A stretch of DNA of 64,000 nt from Umezawaea sp036375055 (GTDB lineage: Bacteria > Actinomycetota > Actinomycetes > Mycobacteriales > Pseudonocardiaceae), in assembly GCF_036375055.1 (NCBI RefSeq), contig NZ_DASUSQ010000083.1:1-64000 (forward strand), in the 5' to 3' direction. This document shows, piece after piece, positions 55,961 to 64,000 of this stretch (its first letter is position 1; each line of letters begins with the position of its first letter). Below the pieces are notes generated by a model. It saw only the letters and a list, made by a program, of their open reading frames with translations. It was not told the origin of the DNA and ran no database searches. A program made the translations under genes and the position numbers.

Positions 55961-56701
55961 ATGGCGGACATCAGCTACCTGGACGACGTGGCGGCCACCC
56001 GTGCGGGCCACGACTACAAGCGGGCGCTCCTCGCGGCCCTGGCCCCCACCGGTGCCCACACCGTCCTCGACATCGGCTGCGGCCCCGGCACCGACCTGCC
56101 CGCGCTGGCGGCCCTGGCGGGCACCACCGTCGGCGTCGACCACGACCCGACCATGGTCGCCGAGGCCCGCCGCCGCACCGCCGCCCTCCCCGACGTCCGC
56201 GTCCTCACCGCCGACGCCCACGCCCTGCCGCTGCCCGACCACTCGGTCGACCGCGCCCGCGCCGACCGCGTCCTCCAGCACGTCGCCGACCCGCTCCGCG
56301 TGCTCACCGAGGTCCGCCGCGTCCTCCGCGCCGGCGGCCTGGCCGCGTTCGCCGAGCCGGACTGGGAGACGCTCGTCGTCGATCCGGGCGACCTCGACAC
56401 GGGCCGCACCCTGGCCCGCTACCTGCGCACCGACGTCGTCCGCAACGCCGTCGTCGGCCGTCAGCTACCCCGCCTGGCGGAGGAGGCGGGCTTGGAGGTC
56501 CGCTCAGCCACCGCCACCGCCCCGGTGTTCCGCGACTTCACCGAGGCCGACCGCGTCTTCGGCCTGACCCGCACCGCGGAGCGGGCCGTGCGGGCGGGCG
56601 GGCTCACCCGCGCTGAGGTGGACCAGTGGCTGACGGCGTTGACCGCTGGCCCGTTCCTGGCGAGCGTGGTGCTGTCCGCGGTGGTCGTGGTCAAGCGGTA
56701 G
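55961..56701 (+). CDS. Class I SAM-dependent methyltransferase
   Basis: A 246-residue methyltransferase. Motif I VLDIGCGPGTD, the acidic end of strand 2 in GVDHDPTMV, motif II/III TADAHALPLPDHSVDRA and the following RADRVLQHVADP are clear (UbiE/Methyltransf_11 type). ATG 55961 gives a typical N terminus (ADISYLDDVAATRAGHDYKR). The substrate is unknown. It starts 41 bp after the trpF-like gene, with a weak hairpin (AACCACC...GGTGGTT) between, so operon membership is uncertain. Confidence 0.9.
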   Translation: MADISYLDDVAATRAGHDYKRALLAALAPTGAHTVLDIGCGPGTDLPALAALAGTTVGVDHDPTMVAEARRRTAALPDVRVLTADAHALPLPDHSVDRARADRVLQHVADPLRVLTEVRRVLRAGGLAAFAEPDWETLVVDPGDLDTGRTLARYLRTDVVRNAVVGRQLPRLAEEAGLEVRSATATAPVFRDFTEADRVFGLTRTAERAVRAGGLTRAEVDQWLTALTAGPFLASVVLSAVVVVKR

Positions 56702-56813
56702 CCGCTGCCACGGTCGCGTCGTGCACCGGTCCACGTCGGCCGGTGTGGCGGCCAGGCACGGGACGGAGCTGGTCGCGGCCGGCGCCGGGAGTGGACGGTG
56801 CTTTGTGGACGGA

Positions 56814-56941
56814 GGGTGGGCGACCGGGTGGTCGGACGGACCCGCCTGCACCCGTTCGGCGAAGCGGCGGACCGACTCCAGCACCTCGGGCAGCGGCTCC
56901 ACGCCAATCCGGAAGAAGCGGACTCGTCGCGGTTCACCGGA
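56814..56941 (-). pseudogene. Unidentified gene relic
   Basis: The intergenic region 56702-57041 has no complete gene, but on the minus strand about 40 codons downstream of a TGA at 56942-56944 are protein-like with G/C-ending codons: RVRFFRIGVEPLPEVLESV and RRFAERVQAGPSDHP. Codon use collapses after about 56814. I do not recognise the family. It looks like a fragment of a gene removed by deletion. Confidence 0.35.
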
Positions 56942-57041
56942 TCAGTGGGACGAACCGGTCGCACAAGGGGGCTGAGCAGCGGTGTTCCGGGGCGTCGGGC
57001 ATCCTGGCGTGGTCGCGGTCCGGTCAGGTGGCAGGAGACCC

Positions 57042-59021
57042 ATGAGCACCACGCCTGAACTCGTCGTCCCCGAGAGCGTCGACTCGCCGGTGCGGCCGAA
57101 GCCGCCCGGCGGCGCGGTGGCGCGGTGGCTGCTGGCGAACCGGGTGCAGCCGGTCGGGCCGGAGAGCGACGAGTCGCACGCGACGCCGCAGCCGTGGTGG
57201 AAGGTCATGTGCCTGACGGGGGTCGACTACTTCTCGACGCTGTCGTACCTGCCCGGCATCGCGGCGCTCGCCGCGGGCGCGCTGTCACCGCTGGCGACGC
57301 TGCTGATCGTGGCGCTGACGCTGCTGGGGATGCTCCCGATGTACCGCCGCGTGGCGAGGGAGAGCCCGCACGGCCAGGGGTCCGTCGCGATGCTGGAGAA
57401 CCTGCTGCCGTTCTGGCGGGGCAAGGTCTTCGTGCTGGTGCTGCTGGGTTTCGTGGCGACGTCGTGGATCATCACCATCACCCTGTCCTCCGCCGACGCG
57501 ACGGTCCACGTGCTGGAGAACCCGTTCCTGCCCGGTTTCCTGCACGGGCACGCGGTGCTGATCACGGTGGTGCTGCTGCTCGTCCTCGGCGGGGTGTTCC
57601 TGCTCGGCTTCAGCGAGGCCGTCAGCGTCGCCATCCCGCTGGTGGGCCTGTTCCTGCTGCTGAACGCCGTCGTGGTCGTCGCGGGCGTGGTCGACGTCGT
57701 CGACTCCCCGGAGGCGGTGCGCCGCTGGCTCGACGCGCTCACCGCGGGCGGTGGTCCCGGCGACGTCGTCGGACCCGCGATCCTCGCGTTCCCCCTGCTG
57801 GTGCTGGGACTCTCCGGGTTCGAGACCGGCGTCAGCATGATGCCGCTGGTCGCCGCCGACGGGAAGACCGCCGGGGAACGGCTGGAGAGCCGCGTCCGCA
57901 ACACCCGCAAGCTGCTCACGGTCGCCGCGCTGATCATGTCCGTCTACCTGCTGTCGACCAGCTTCATCACCACCGTGCTCGTGCCCGCCGAGGCGTTCCA
58001 GGAGGGCGGCGAGGCGAACGGCCGCGCGCTCGCCTACCTGGCGCACCGGGAGTTCGGCACCGCGTTCGGCACGCTCTACGACGTCAGCAGCATCCTGATC
58101 CTGTGGTTCGCGGGCGCGTCGGCGATGGCGGGCCTGATCAACATCGTTCCGCGCTACCTGCCGTCCTACGGCATGGCGCCGGACTGGGGCCGGGCCGTCC
58201 GGCCGGTCGTGCTGGTGTACACGGTGATCAGCGTGCTGATCACCGTCGGGTTCGGCGCGGACGTCAACGCCCAGGCGGGCGCGTACGCGACGGGCATCCT
58301 GGCGATGATGGTGTCCGGCGCGGTCGCCGTGACCATCTCCGCCCTGCGGCGCGGGCAGAAGCGGGCCACCGCCGGGTTCGCCGTGCTCACGCTCGTGCTG
58401 CTCTACGCGCTGGTGGAGAACGTCCGCGAGAAGCCGGACGGCATCGCGATCTCCGGGGTGTTCGTCCTCGGCATCGTGGTGGTGTCACTGGTGTCGCGGG
58501 TGTCGCGCACGACGGAGCTGCGGGTCGACCGGCTGGAGTTCGACGAGGCCGCGCGCCGGTTCGTCACCGACTCGATCGCGTTCGACGGCGCCCTGAACCT
58601 GATCGCGAACCGCAGGCAGGCGGGCGACGAGGCGGAGTACGACGCGAAGGAGACCGAGCAGCGGTCGATGAACCCGGTGCCGGGCCGGGCGGACGTGCTG
58701 TTCCTGGAGATCGAGGTGGACGACCCGTCGGAGTTCAGCGAGGTCCTGCGGGTGCGCGGCGTCGAGGTCGGCGGGCACCGGATCCTGCGCGCGAAGAGCC
58801 CGGCCGCGCCGAACGCCATCGCGGCGATCCTGCTGTCGCTGCGGGACGCGACGGGCGTGCGGCCGCACTGCTACTTCGAGTGGTCGGAGGGCAGCCCGCT
58901 CGGCCACCTGTTCCGCTACCTCATCCTGGGCCGCGGCGACACCGCGCCGGTCGTGCGCGAGGTGCTGCGCCAGAGCGACGAGGACCCCGCCCGCCGCCCC
59001 GGCATCCACGTGGGCGGCTAG
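57042..59021 (+). CDS. APC-superfamily amino acid permease with C-terminal cytoplasmic domain
   Basis: A 659-residue membrane protein. GCAGGAGA lies 3 bp before ATG 57042. Residues 1-45 are cytoplasmic; about 12 helices span 55-500, starting with TGVDYFSTLSYLPGIAALAAG, which is the modified first-helix motif of this APC branch. From about 510 a soluble domain of about 150 residues follows (ELRVDRLEFDEAARRFVTDS, RADVLFLEIEVDDPSEF), of unknown type and presumably regulatory. The substrate cannot be predicted. The stop interlocks with the convergent hydrolase stop in CTAG. Confidence 0.92.
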   Translation: MSTTPELVVPESVDSPVRPKPPGGAVARWLLANRVQPVGPESDESHATPQPWWKVMCLTGVDYFSTLSYLPGIAALAAGALSPLATLLIVALTLLGMLPMYRRVARESPHGQGSVAMLENLLPFWRGKVFVLVLLGFVATSWIITITLSSADATVHVLENPFLPGFLHGHAVLITVVLLLVLGGVFLLGFSEAVSVAIPLVGLFLLLNAVVVVAGVVDVVDSPEAVRRWLDALTAGGGPGDVVGPAILAFPLLVLGLSGFETGVSMMPLVAADGKTAGERLESRVRNTRKLLTVAALIMSVYLLSTSFITTVLVPAEAFQEGGEANGRALAYLAHREFGTAFGTLYDVSSILILWFAGASAMAGLINIVPRYLPSYGMAPDWGRAVRPVVLVYTVISVLITVGFGADVNAQAGAYATGILAMMVSGAVAVTISALRRGQKRATAGFAVLTLVLLYALVENVREKPDGIAISGVFVLGIVVVSLVSRVSRTTELRVDRLEFDEAARRFVTDSIAFDGALNLIANRRQAGDEAEYDAKETEQRSMNPVPGRADVLFLEIEVDDPSEFSEVLRVRGVEVGGHRILRAKSPAAPNAIAAILLSLRDATGVRPHCYFEWSEGSPLGHLFRYLILGRGDTAPVVREVLRQSDEDPARRPGIHVGG

Positions 59022-59824
59022 GACGCGAAGAAGTCCACCAGCAGCCGGTTGACCTCGGCGGGCTTCTCCAGGTAGCCGAGGTGGCCCGCGTCGGCCACCT
59101 CGGCGTACCGCGCGCCGGGGATGACGTCGGCGACCTCGCGGGCCAGGTGCGGGGGCAGCGTGCGGTCGTCGGTGAACCCGACCACGAGGCAGGGCACGGT
59201 GATCCGGCGGTAGTCGGCCAGCCGGTCGGTGAAGTCGTTGAGCGCCATCTGCGCCCGCACGCCTGCGCCGACGGACGAACCGCCGTACTCGAACAGCTCC
59301 AGCCAGTCCTTCGCCGTCACGGGGTCGGCCAGCGTCGCGGGGGACAGGTAGCGCAGCGCGCTGAACGCCGCGTGGAACCTGTCGGGCAGCTTCACGCCGG
59401 AGTCGTGCAGTTCCCGCTCGCCCAGCGACAGCGTGGTGCGCACCGGGTCGGGACGGCCGTAGGTGGCCAGCAGCGCGGCGTGCGACACCAGGTCCGGCCG
59501 GGCCAGCGCGAGTTCCTGCACCACGCGCGCGCCGAGCGACGTGCCCGCGACCCTGGCGGGCCCGCCGCCGAGGTGCTCGATCAGCGCCGCGGTGTCGCCC
59601 ACCATGTCGTCGACGGTGAACCCGCCCGCGCACTCGTCGGTCGGGGGGATGCCGCGGTTGTCGAACGTCACGACCCGGTAGCCCGCGTCGACCAGCGCGG
59701 GCACCTGGTGCGCCCGCCAGACACCGCCGGGGCTCCCGGTGCCCATGACCAGCACGGCCAGGTCGGCGCCGTCTCCGGTGACCTGGTAGTTGACGGTGAT
59801 CCCGTTGAGGGTCGCGGACGGCAT
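59018..59824 (-). CDS. Alpha/beta hydrolase
   Basis: A 268-residue alpha/beta hydrolase. The nucleophile Ser lies in VAGTSLGARV, the acid in VVGFTDDRTLPP and the His in ADAGHLGYLEKP; the oxyanion region VMGTGSPGGVW is typical. ATG 59824 is used. Specificity is unknown (ester or C-C hydrolase). It is convergent and overlapping with the APC permease gene. Confidence 0.9.
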   Translation of the reverse strand: MPSATLNGITVNYQVTGDGADLAVLVMGTGSPGGVWRAHQVPALVDAGYRVVTFDNRGIPPTDECAGGFTVDDMVGDTAALIEHLGGGPARVAGTSLGARVVQELALARPDLVSHAALLATYGRPDPVRTTLSLGERELHDSGVKLPDRFHAAFSALRYLSPATLADPVTAKDWLELFEYGGSSVGAGVRAQMALNDFTDRLADYRRITVPCLVVGFTDDRTLPPHLAREVADVIPGARYAEVADAGHLGYLEKPAEVNRLLVDFFAS

Positions 59825-59942
59825 GCACGAATGCTCGCGTCAGGTCGTGGAAGTGTCAACGAGGACCGCGGCGGACTTCGGTGATCCGACCCACCGCCGC
59901 GCCGGGCGGATACGGTGGAGGTTCACCGAGCGAGGGGGTTCG

Positions 59943-60314
59943 ATGGCGAAGAACGGTCCTGTCTTCGACCGGCGCGAGCAGTACGAGCAGATCGTGAGCG
60001 GTCTGCTCGACGGCGAACGGGTGATCGCGGTCTACGACGCCATCGGCGCGGGGACCGGGTTCATCGGCATCACCGACCTGCGGGTCGTCATCCAGGACAA
60101 ATCGTTCATCGGCAAGAAGACCGCGCTGGTGTCGGTGCCGTACTCGAAGATCAGCAGCGTCGCCGTGGTGTCGAACAAGAGCTGGGGCGGCAGCTTCTTC
60201 AGCACGTCCGCCATCGCCGTCACGGCGGGCACCCACGTGCACGAGATCGAGTTCCGCGGCTCGGACAAGGCCCACCACGTGCACAACGTGGTGCTGTGGC
60301 ACATCACCCGCTAG
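59943..60314 (+). CDS. Bacterial PH-like domain protein
   Basis: A 123-residue soluble protein of the bacterial PH / DUF1696 (YvbH-like) type: LLDGERVIAVYDAIGAGTGFIGITDLRVVIQD, PYSKISSVAVVSNK and a final beta strand to helix (HEIEFRGSDKAHHVHNVVLWH). GAGGGGG lies 4 bp before ATG 59943. No catalytic residues. RidA follows after 14 bp, so the two are probably one operon. Confidence 0.85.
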   Translation: MAKNGPVFDRREQYEQIVSGLLDGERVIAVYDAIGAGTGFIGITDLRVVIQDKSFIGKKTALVSVPYSKISSVAVVSNKSWGGSFFSTSAIAVTAGTHVHEIEFRGSDKAHHVHNVVLWHITR

Positions 60315-60328
60315 TTACGCTGGCCCGC

Positions 60329-60712
60329 ATGGGCGACCGTCGAACCATCCTGTCCGGGTCCACGTTCGAGGAGCGGATCGGGTACGCGCGCGCCGTCGTG
60401 GACGGTGACTGGGTGTTCGTGTCGGGCACGACCGGGTTCGACTACGCCACCATGACGATCGCCGACGACGTGGTGGAGCAGGCCGAGCAGTGCCTGGCGA
60501 ACGTCGGCGCGGCGCTCGCCGAGGCGGGCTGCGGGTTCGCCGACGTCGTCCGGGTCCGCTACCTGTTCCCCGACCCGGCCGACTTCGAGCCGTGCTGGCC
60601 GGTGCTGCGCCGGACCTTCGCCGACGTCCGCCCGGCGGCCACGATGATGGCCGTCGGGCTCGCCGACCCGCGGATGCGCGTCGAGATCGAGGTGACGGCC
60701 CGCAAGCGCTAG
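60329..60712 (+). CDS. RidA/YjgF-family protein
   Basis: A 127-residue RidA-type protein (trimeric enamine/imine deaminase family). The core VFVSGTTGFDYATM, QCLANVGAALAEAGCGFADVVRVRYLF and AATMMAVGLADPRMRVEIEVTA match. The catalytic Arg of RidA (usually in AR-x-x-V near 105) is not evident at the expected place, where ATMMAVG is seen, so it may belong to a non-deaminase subgroup. Its TAG interlocks with the convergent CoA-binding gene in CTAG. Confidence 0.9.
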   Translation: MGDRRTILSGSTFEERIGYARAVVDGDWVFVSGTTGFDYATMTIADDVVEQAEQCLANVGAALAEAGCGFADVVRVRYLFPDPADFEPCWPVLRRTFADVRPAATMMAVGLADPRMRVEIEVTARKR

Positions 60713-61131
60713 CGCGGCCCGTTGGCCGCCCACTCGATGGCGGGGCAGCGGTCCATCACCACGGACAGCCCCGCGGCGCGGGTCCGGTCGAACGCCTGCT
60801 CGTCGACCACGTCGAGCTGGAACCACACGGCCTTCGCGCCGATCGCGACGGCCTCGTCGGCGACCGCGCCCGCGTCGGCCGAACGGCGGAACACGTCCAC
60901 GCAGTCCACCGGGAACGGGATGTCGGCGAGCGACGCGTAACCCCGCTCGCCGTGCACGGTGGCCGCGCTCGGGTGCACCGGCACGATCCGCTTCCCGTGC
61001 TGCTGGAGGAACTTCGCCACCCCGTAGGCCGCGCGCGCCGGGTTGTCGCCCAGCCCGACGACGGCCCAGGTGCCGCACTTCGCGAGCACCTCGCGGATGG
61101 TCTCCCGGTCGCCCCACGGCTCGTTCGTCAT
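60709..61131 (-). CDS. CoA-binding domain protein (YccU type)
   Basis: A 140-residue CoA_binding_2 protein with a Rossmann fold: TWAVVGLGDNPARAAYGVAKFLQQHG, IVPVHPSAATVHG, VDCVDVFRRS and AVWFQLDVVDEQAF, ending VVMDRCPAIEW. ATG 61131 has a weak RBS. It is a single-domain form without a ligase domain; the function of this widespread family is unknown. Confidence 0.92.
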   Translation of the reverse strand: MTNEPWGDRETIREVLAKCGTWAVVGLGDNPARAAYGVAKFLQQHGKRIVPVHPSAATVHGERGYASLADIPFPVDCVDVFRRSADAGAVADEAVAIGAKAVWFQLDVVDEQAFDRTRAAGLSVVMDRCPAIEWAANGPR

Positions 61132-61247
61132 CCGTCGATCGTACGTCCCGGCCGAGCATGAACATTTAATGAAACACTTTCGCATCCGTCGCTCGTGCGT
61201 GATCCTGTGCGAACCCGCCCGCCGCGGAGGATCCGAGAGGACTCTTG

Positions 61248-62510
61248 ATGCGCGTCATCCGCTCCGCCGTCGTCGCAGCCCTGCTGGCCGGGCTGGTCGT
61301 GCCGACCGCCAGGGCCGACGTCCCCGCGCCGGGCCGGTTCTACCTCCAGAGCGTCGCCACGGGCCTGAACGCGGCGGTCACCGGCGACACCGTCGACCAG
61401 CACCGGCCGAAGGGCGACGAGGACCACCAGCAGTGGAACCTCCGCTCCGACGGACGCCTGGAAGAGGGCGGCCGGTGCCTCGGCCGGTCCGGCGACCGGG
61501 CCGCGATGCAGGCGTGCGACAGCGCGGACACCCGGTGGGACATCAGCTCCGAGGGCGACCTGCTGCGGTTCAAGGTGCCCGGCGCGGACCGCTACCTCAA
61601 GCCCGCCACCCCGTTGGCGATCGGCGCGGGCGGCGACCAGTGGTACCTGACGCCCGTGACGCCGAACCGCCTGCCCGCGCTGCCGGACGGTGAGCGGACG
61701 CTCGACCAGGTCACGTTCCTGACGTCGCACAACGCCTACGCGAACGGCGTGGACGGCGGGTTCGCGCCCCCGTTCGTGAACCTGTTCCCCAACCAGGCGC
61801 GCGGGATCACCCAGCAGCTCGCCGACGGCGTGCGCGGGTTCATGATGGACGTCCACCAGACCCCCGACGGCGCGATCCTGTGCCACAACAGCTGCAACCT
61901 GGTCAGCAAGCCGGTCGCGCTGCGGGTCGACCTCCAGCGGATCGTGGACTTCCTGGGCGCCAACCGGAACGAGTTCGTCACGGTCTTCCTGGAGGACTAC
62001 GTCTCCGCCGACGTGCTGCGCGCCGAGCTGGCGCGGGTCAACGGCTTGCAGGACGTGCTGTACCGGCCGGACCGGACCGGGGTGCGGCAGAACGGCTGGC
62101 CGACGATGGCCGACCTCCGCTCGCGGAACCAGCGCCTGCTGATCTTCACCGACCACGTCGCCGACGGCAGGGAGAGCTCCGGCGTGCAGTACCAGCGGGA
62201 CTGGACCGTGGAGAACCACTGGTCGATGGGCGGCGGCGTCGGCGCGTCGGACTGGTCCTGCTACAGCCGCTGGAACGACGTCCCGCTGTCGCGCACCGAG
62301 GGCGGCTTCCGCAGGCTGTTCGTGATGAACCACTTCCGGGACGTCCCGATGACCGGCACGGTCACCGACGACAACACCAAGCTCGCCAACCGCGCGCAGC
62401 GCTTCTGCGAGCCCGCCGCCCGCAAGAAGCCGACGTTCCTCGCCGTCGACCACTACCACCTCGGCAACCCGAGGGCGGCGGTCGACACCCTCAACACCTA
62501 CCGCTACTAG
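61248..62510 (+). CDS. Secreted PI-PLC X-domain-like protein with ricin-type N terminus
   Basis: A 420-residue exported protein. ATG 61248 has GAGAGGA upstream; TTG 61245 is not needed. The signal peptide ends at ARA-DVPAP. Residues 30-140 form a Trp/Gln-rich beta-trefoil-like module (HQQWNLRSDGRLEEGGRCLG). The PI-PLC-X-type barrel starts about 150 with VTFLTSHNAYAN (first catalytic His) and DGVRGFMMDVHQTPDGAILCHNSC (second His); FLAVDHYHLG lies near the end. It may cleave phosphoinositides or glycosylated lipid anchors. The stop interlocks with the convergent protease in CTAG. Confidence 0.88.
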   Translation: MRVIRSAVVAALLAGLVVPTARADVPAPGRFYLQSVATGLNAAVTGDTVDQHRPKGDEDHQQWNLRSDGRLEEGGRCLGRSGDRAAMQACDSADTRWDISSEGDLLRFKVPGADRYLKPATPLAIGAGGDQWYLTPVTPNRLPALPDGERTLDQVTFLTSHNAYANGVDGGFAPPFVNLFPNQARGITQQLADGVRGFMMDVHQTPDGAILCHNSCNLVSKPVALRVDLQRIVDFLGANRNEFVTVFLEDYVSADVLRAELARVNGLQDVLYRPDRTGVRQNGWPTMADLRSRNQRLLIFTDHVADGRESSGVQYQRDWTVENHWSMGGGVGASDWSCYSRWNDVPLSRTEGGFRRLFVMNHFRDVPMTGTVTDDNTKLANRAQRFCEPAARKKPTFLAVDHYHLGNPRAAVDTLNTYRY

Positions 62511-63322
62511 CCCAGCAGGACCAGGGCGGCGGGCTTGGGCAGGCCGCAGCCCGGCGCGGACAGCGTGAACGCGCTGTCCGCGCCGATGCACGCCACCGCG
62601 AGGTGGGTCTGCTGGCCGTACGCCGCGCCGCGCCGCACGGTGACCGCGCCCGCCTCGTCGACCTCGCACGGGTTGTTCTGCGTGCAGCGCTTGCCGTTCT
62701 CGTTCACCGTGTTGTTGACGCCGACCACCTCGCCGCTCGCGGCGTCGATGACCGGCGAGCCGGACGTGCCGCCGATGGTGTCGCACGACGCGGTGTAGCG
62801 GATCGAGTCGCGCCACGTCCACGCGCCCTCGCGCAGCTCGTGGGCGAACCCGTCCAGCTCGCACGAGTACAGCCGCTTCCAGTACCCGGACACGACCCTG
62901 ATGTCCGCTCCCGCCACCGGACGCCTCGGCGACAGCTCCAGCGCCCTGGTCCCCAGCGCCTCCACCTGCGCGTAGGTCTGGTCGAGGCGGTAGAACGCCA
63001 CGTCGGTGGTCGTCATCGTGGCGTAGGCGACCGACGTCGCGCGCAGCGTGCCGAGCGTCGACCCGCCGGTGGAGTCGAGCAGCGTGAACGTCCGGTCGCT
63101 CGCCTGCTCCGTGATCACCTCGCCCGCCGCCATGAGCTTCACGCAGTGCCCGTTGGACATGACCAGCGCCGCGTCGGTGGGCCTCGCCGTCGGCGTCCGC
63201 ACCACCGCTCCCGAGCAGCCGCTCAGCGCCACGGTGCCGGTGAAGTCCACGCCCGTCACCGCGTGGGCGGGGGTGGAGAACAGGACCAGCAGCAGGACGA
63301 CCGGCAGTGAACGCTTGACCAT
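62507..63322 (-). CDS. Secreted trypsin-like serine protease
   Basis: A 271-residue exported S1-family protease. A signal peptide (VKRSLPVVLLLVLFSTPAHA) is followed directly by the protease domain. The triad is visible: His in MSNGHCV, Asp in TTDVAFY, Ser in GGTSGSPVID. Cys pairs CSGAVV/HCV and those in CTQNNPCEVD and ACIGAD suggest disulfides. ATG 63322 is chosen because the longer frame upstream is not protein-like. No propeptide of note, so it is probably active on secretion. Confidence 0.9.
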   Translation of the reverse strand: MVKRSLPVVLLLVLFSTPAHAVTGVDFTGTVALSGCSGAVVRTPTARPTDAALVMSNGHCVKLMAAGEVITEQASDRTFTLLDSTGGSTLGTLRATSVAYATMTTTDVAFYRLDQTYAQVEALGTRALELSPRRPVAGADIRVVSGYWKRLYSCELDGFAHELREGAWTWRDSIRYTASCDTIGGTSGSPVIDAASGEVVGVNNTVNENGKRCTQNNPCEVDEAGAVTVRRGAAYGQQTHLAVACIGADSAFTLSAPGCGLPKPAALVLLG

Positions 63323-63879
63323 GGCGGAATCAAACCAGCACCGGAGTGCTTCCCACGGCCGAATCGCCTCACCCGATCGGGCTAGAAGTGCACGCGGGGA
63401 CGCCGGGGTCGGTCCTCGTTCCCGCGGACCGGGTGGGGACCGCTCCCGCGCGGAAATGCGGTTTTCCCGGTGAATAGGCAGTCCATTGCGAGTGGAATTC
63501 TGTTGACGCACCGTCATTCGCGATCACCGTAGGTGGTCGTCGCATTCGGTTGGTTGTGGCCTGATCGTTGTCGAAGAGGTGTAACCGAATGGCGTTCTTC
63601 GACGAAAACGGGCTTGTGGCCGTTGTTCCGGTGCGATTCGGAAGTGCGGTCGGTCATCAACGCGGTCACCGAGCGTGCGGTGCCGTCGGCCGAATGGGGC
63701 GAATATCCGTCGAGAAGTCCCCTGGGTGGCGGTAACGAACATCGATGGTCGTTCGATTGATCTCGCGAAGAGGCACCCGGCGCATGCGTCGAGCAATGAC
63801 CGATCGGTAACCCGAAAACTGCGGTCGCCTTCGTGGATTGTCCAAGGCTGAATTCCATCATTGTCGAGGAGAGGTCATC
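63323..63879. other. Lower-GC region with only doubtful small frames
   Basis: This stretch has more A/T than the flanks. A frame at 63589-63735 (48 codons, GAAGAGGTG upstream) begins MAFFDENGLVAVVPVRF. In another frame 63665-63760 reads VINAVTERAVPSAEWGEYPS. The two halves could be one small frameshifted gene, but support is weak. The right end must contain the promoter of the gene at 63880. Confidence 0.3.
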
Positions 63880-64000
63880 GTGGGGAAAACCTCGTCGGGC
63901 ACAGCCATGTCCGTCGCGCCTGCCGACCTGGGAAAACTTGGAGTTCAGCTGGGAAAGGGCGGGGAGGCGACGGTTTTCGCGCTACCCGACCTCACCTATC
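63880..64000 (+). CDS. Start of a kinase-like gene, cut by the window edge
   Basis: GTG 63880 has GAGGAGAGG 5 bp upstream. The 40 visible residues begin MGKTSSGTAMSVAPADLGKL and contain LGKGGEATVFALPDL, which resembles the glycine-rich ATP loop of YegI-like or vWA-associated protein kinases. The remainder lies outside the window, so domain content cannot be judged. Confidence 0.6.
   Translation, partial: MGKTSSGTAMSVAPADLGKLGVQLGKGGEATVFALPDLTY

Overview
The window reads as high-GC actinobacterial chromosome, most likely from the Pseudonocardiaceae (Saccharothrix, Lentzea or Actinosynnema-like). The signs are the strong G/C third-position bias, a Scr1/DUF5753-type XRE regulator paired with a DUF397 protein, Lsr2, AfsR-like and large LuxR-like regulators, a CebR-type cellobiose locus and many GTG starts. 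Genus is inference; no rRNA is present.

Layout. 1-0.8 kb: two abutting 8-bp-period tandem arrays. 0.4-3.5 kb: a small zinc-ribbon-like protein divergent from the XRE/DUF397 pair, then rhomboid-like and DedA membrane proteins. 3.7-13.3 kb: an AfsR-type regulator, a secreted GH18 chitinase whose promoter overlaps a DasR-like (dre) box, a LuxR-type ATPase regulator and an AraC/GyrI-like regulator. 13.5-16.8 kb: a MacB/FtsX-like ABC exporter pair. 17.4-22.7 kb: a cellobiose-type locus (lipoprotein binding protein, two severely shortened permeases, GH1 beta-glucosidase, divergent LacI regulator) with two operator palindromes sharing the AGCGCT core. 22.7-25.8 kb: ACT-GNAT protein, Thr-rich exported protein, small membrane protein, DM13 protein. 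26-33 kb: fatty-acid beta-oxidation island (VirS-like AraC regulator, FadB-like, FadA-like, acyl-CoA dehydrogenase, alpha-methylacyl-CoA racemase family). 33.4-35.1 kb: small membrane/hypothetical proteins. 35.2-37.9 kb: tandem glycine riboswitch, gcvT, glyA. 38-43 kb: exported Yx4D-repeat protein, cyclopropane-fatty-acid-synthase-like methyltransferase with a DUF1295 partner, OmpR-type two-component system. 43-49 kb: S9 peptidase, convergent polyamine operon (ornithine-type decarboxylase, SpeD, divergent SpeE-like), metallophosphoesterase. 49.4-53.5 kb: MIO-type aromatic amino acid lyase and fused aminodeoxychorismate synthase. 53.5-57 kb: lsr2, csoR-like gene, a tRNA with Leu anticodon CAA, a kinase gene relic, a stand-alone trpF-like gene, a methyltransferase. 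57-64 kb: APC permease, hydrolase, PH-domain, RidA and CoA-binding proteins, exported PI-PLC-like protein, exported trypsin-like protease, and the start of a kinase-like gene cut by the window edge.

No CRISPR array, insertion sequence, prophage or complete biosynthetic cluster is visible. The most unusual signals are: two adjacent sugar permeases that each lost large internal blocks while staying in frame; a FadB-like protein lacking about 30 residues in its NAD-binding domain; short relics of decayed genes between intact genes; four convergent gene pairs whose stop codons interlock in the same tetranucleotide CTAG; and tandem arrays of two different sequences sharing one 8-bp period.
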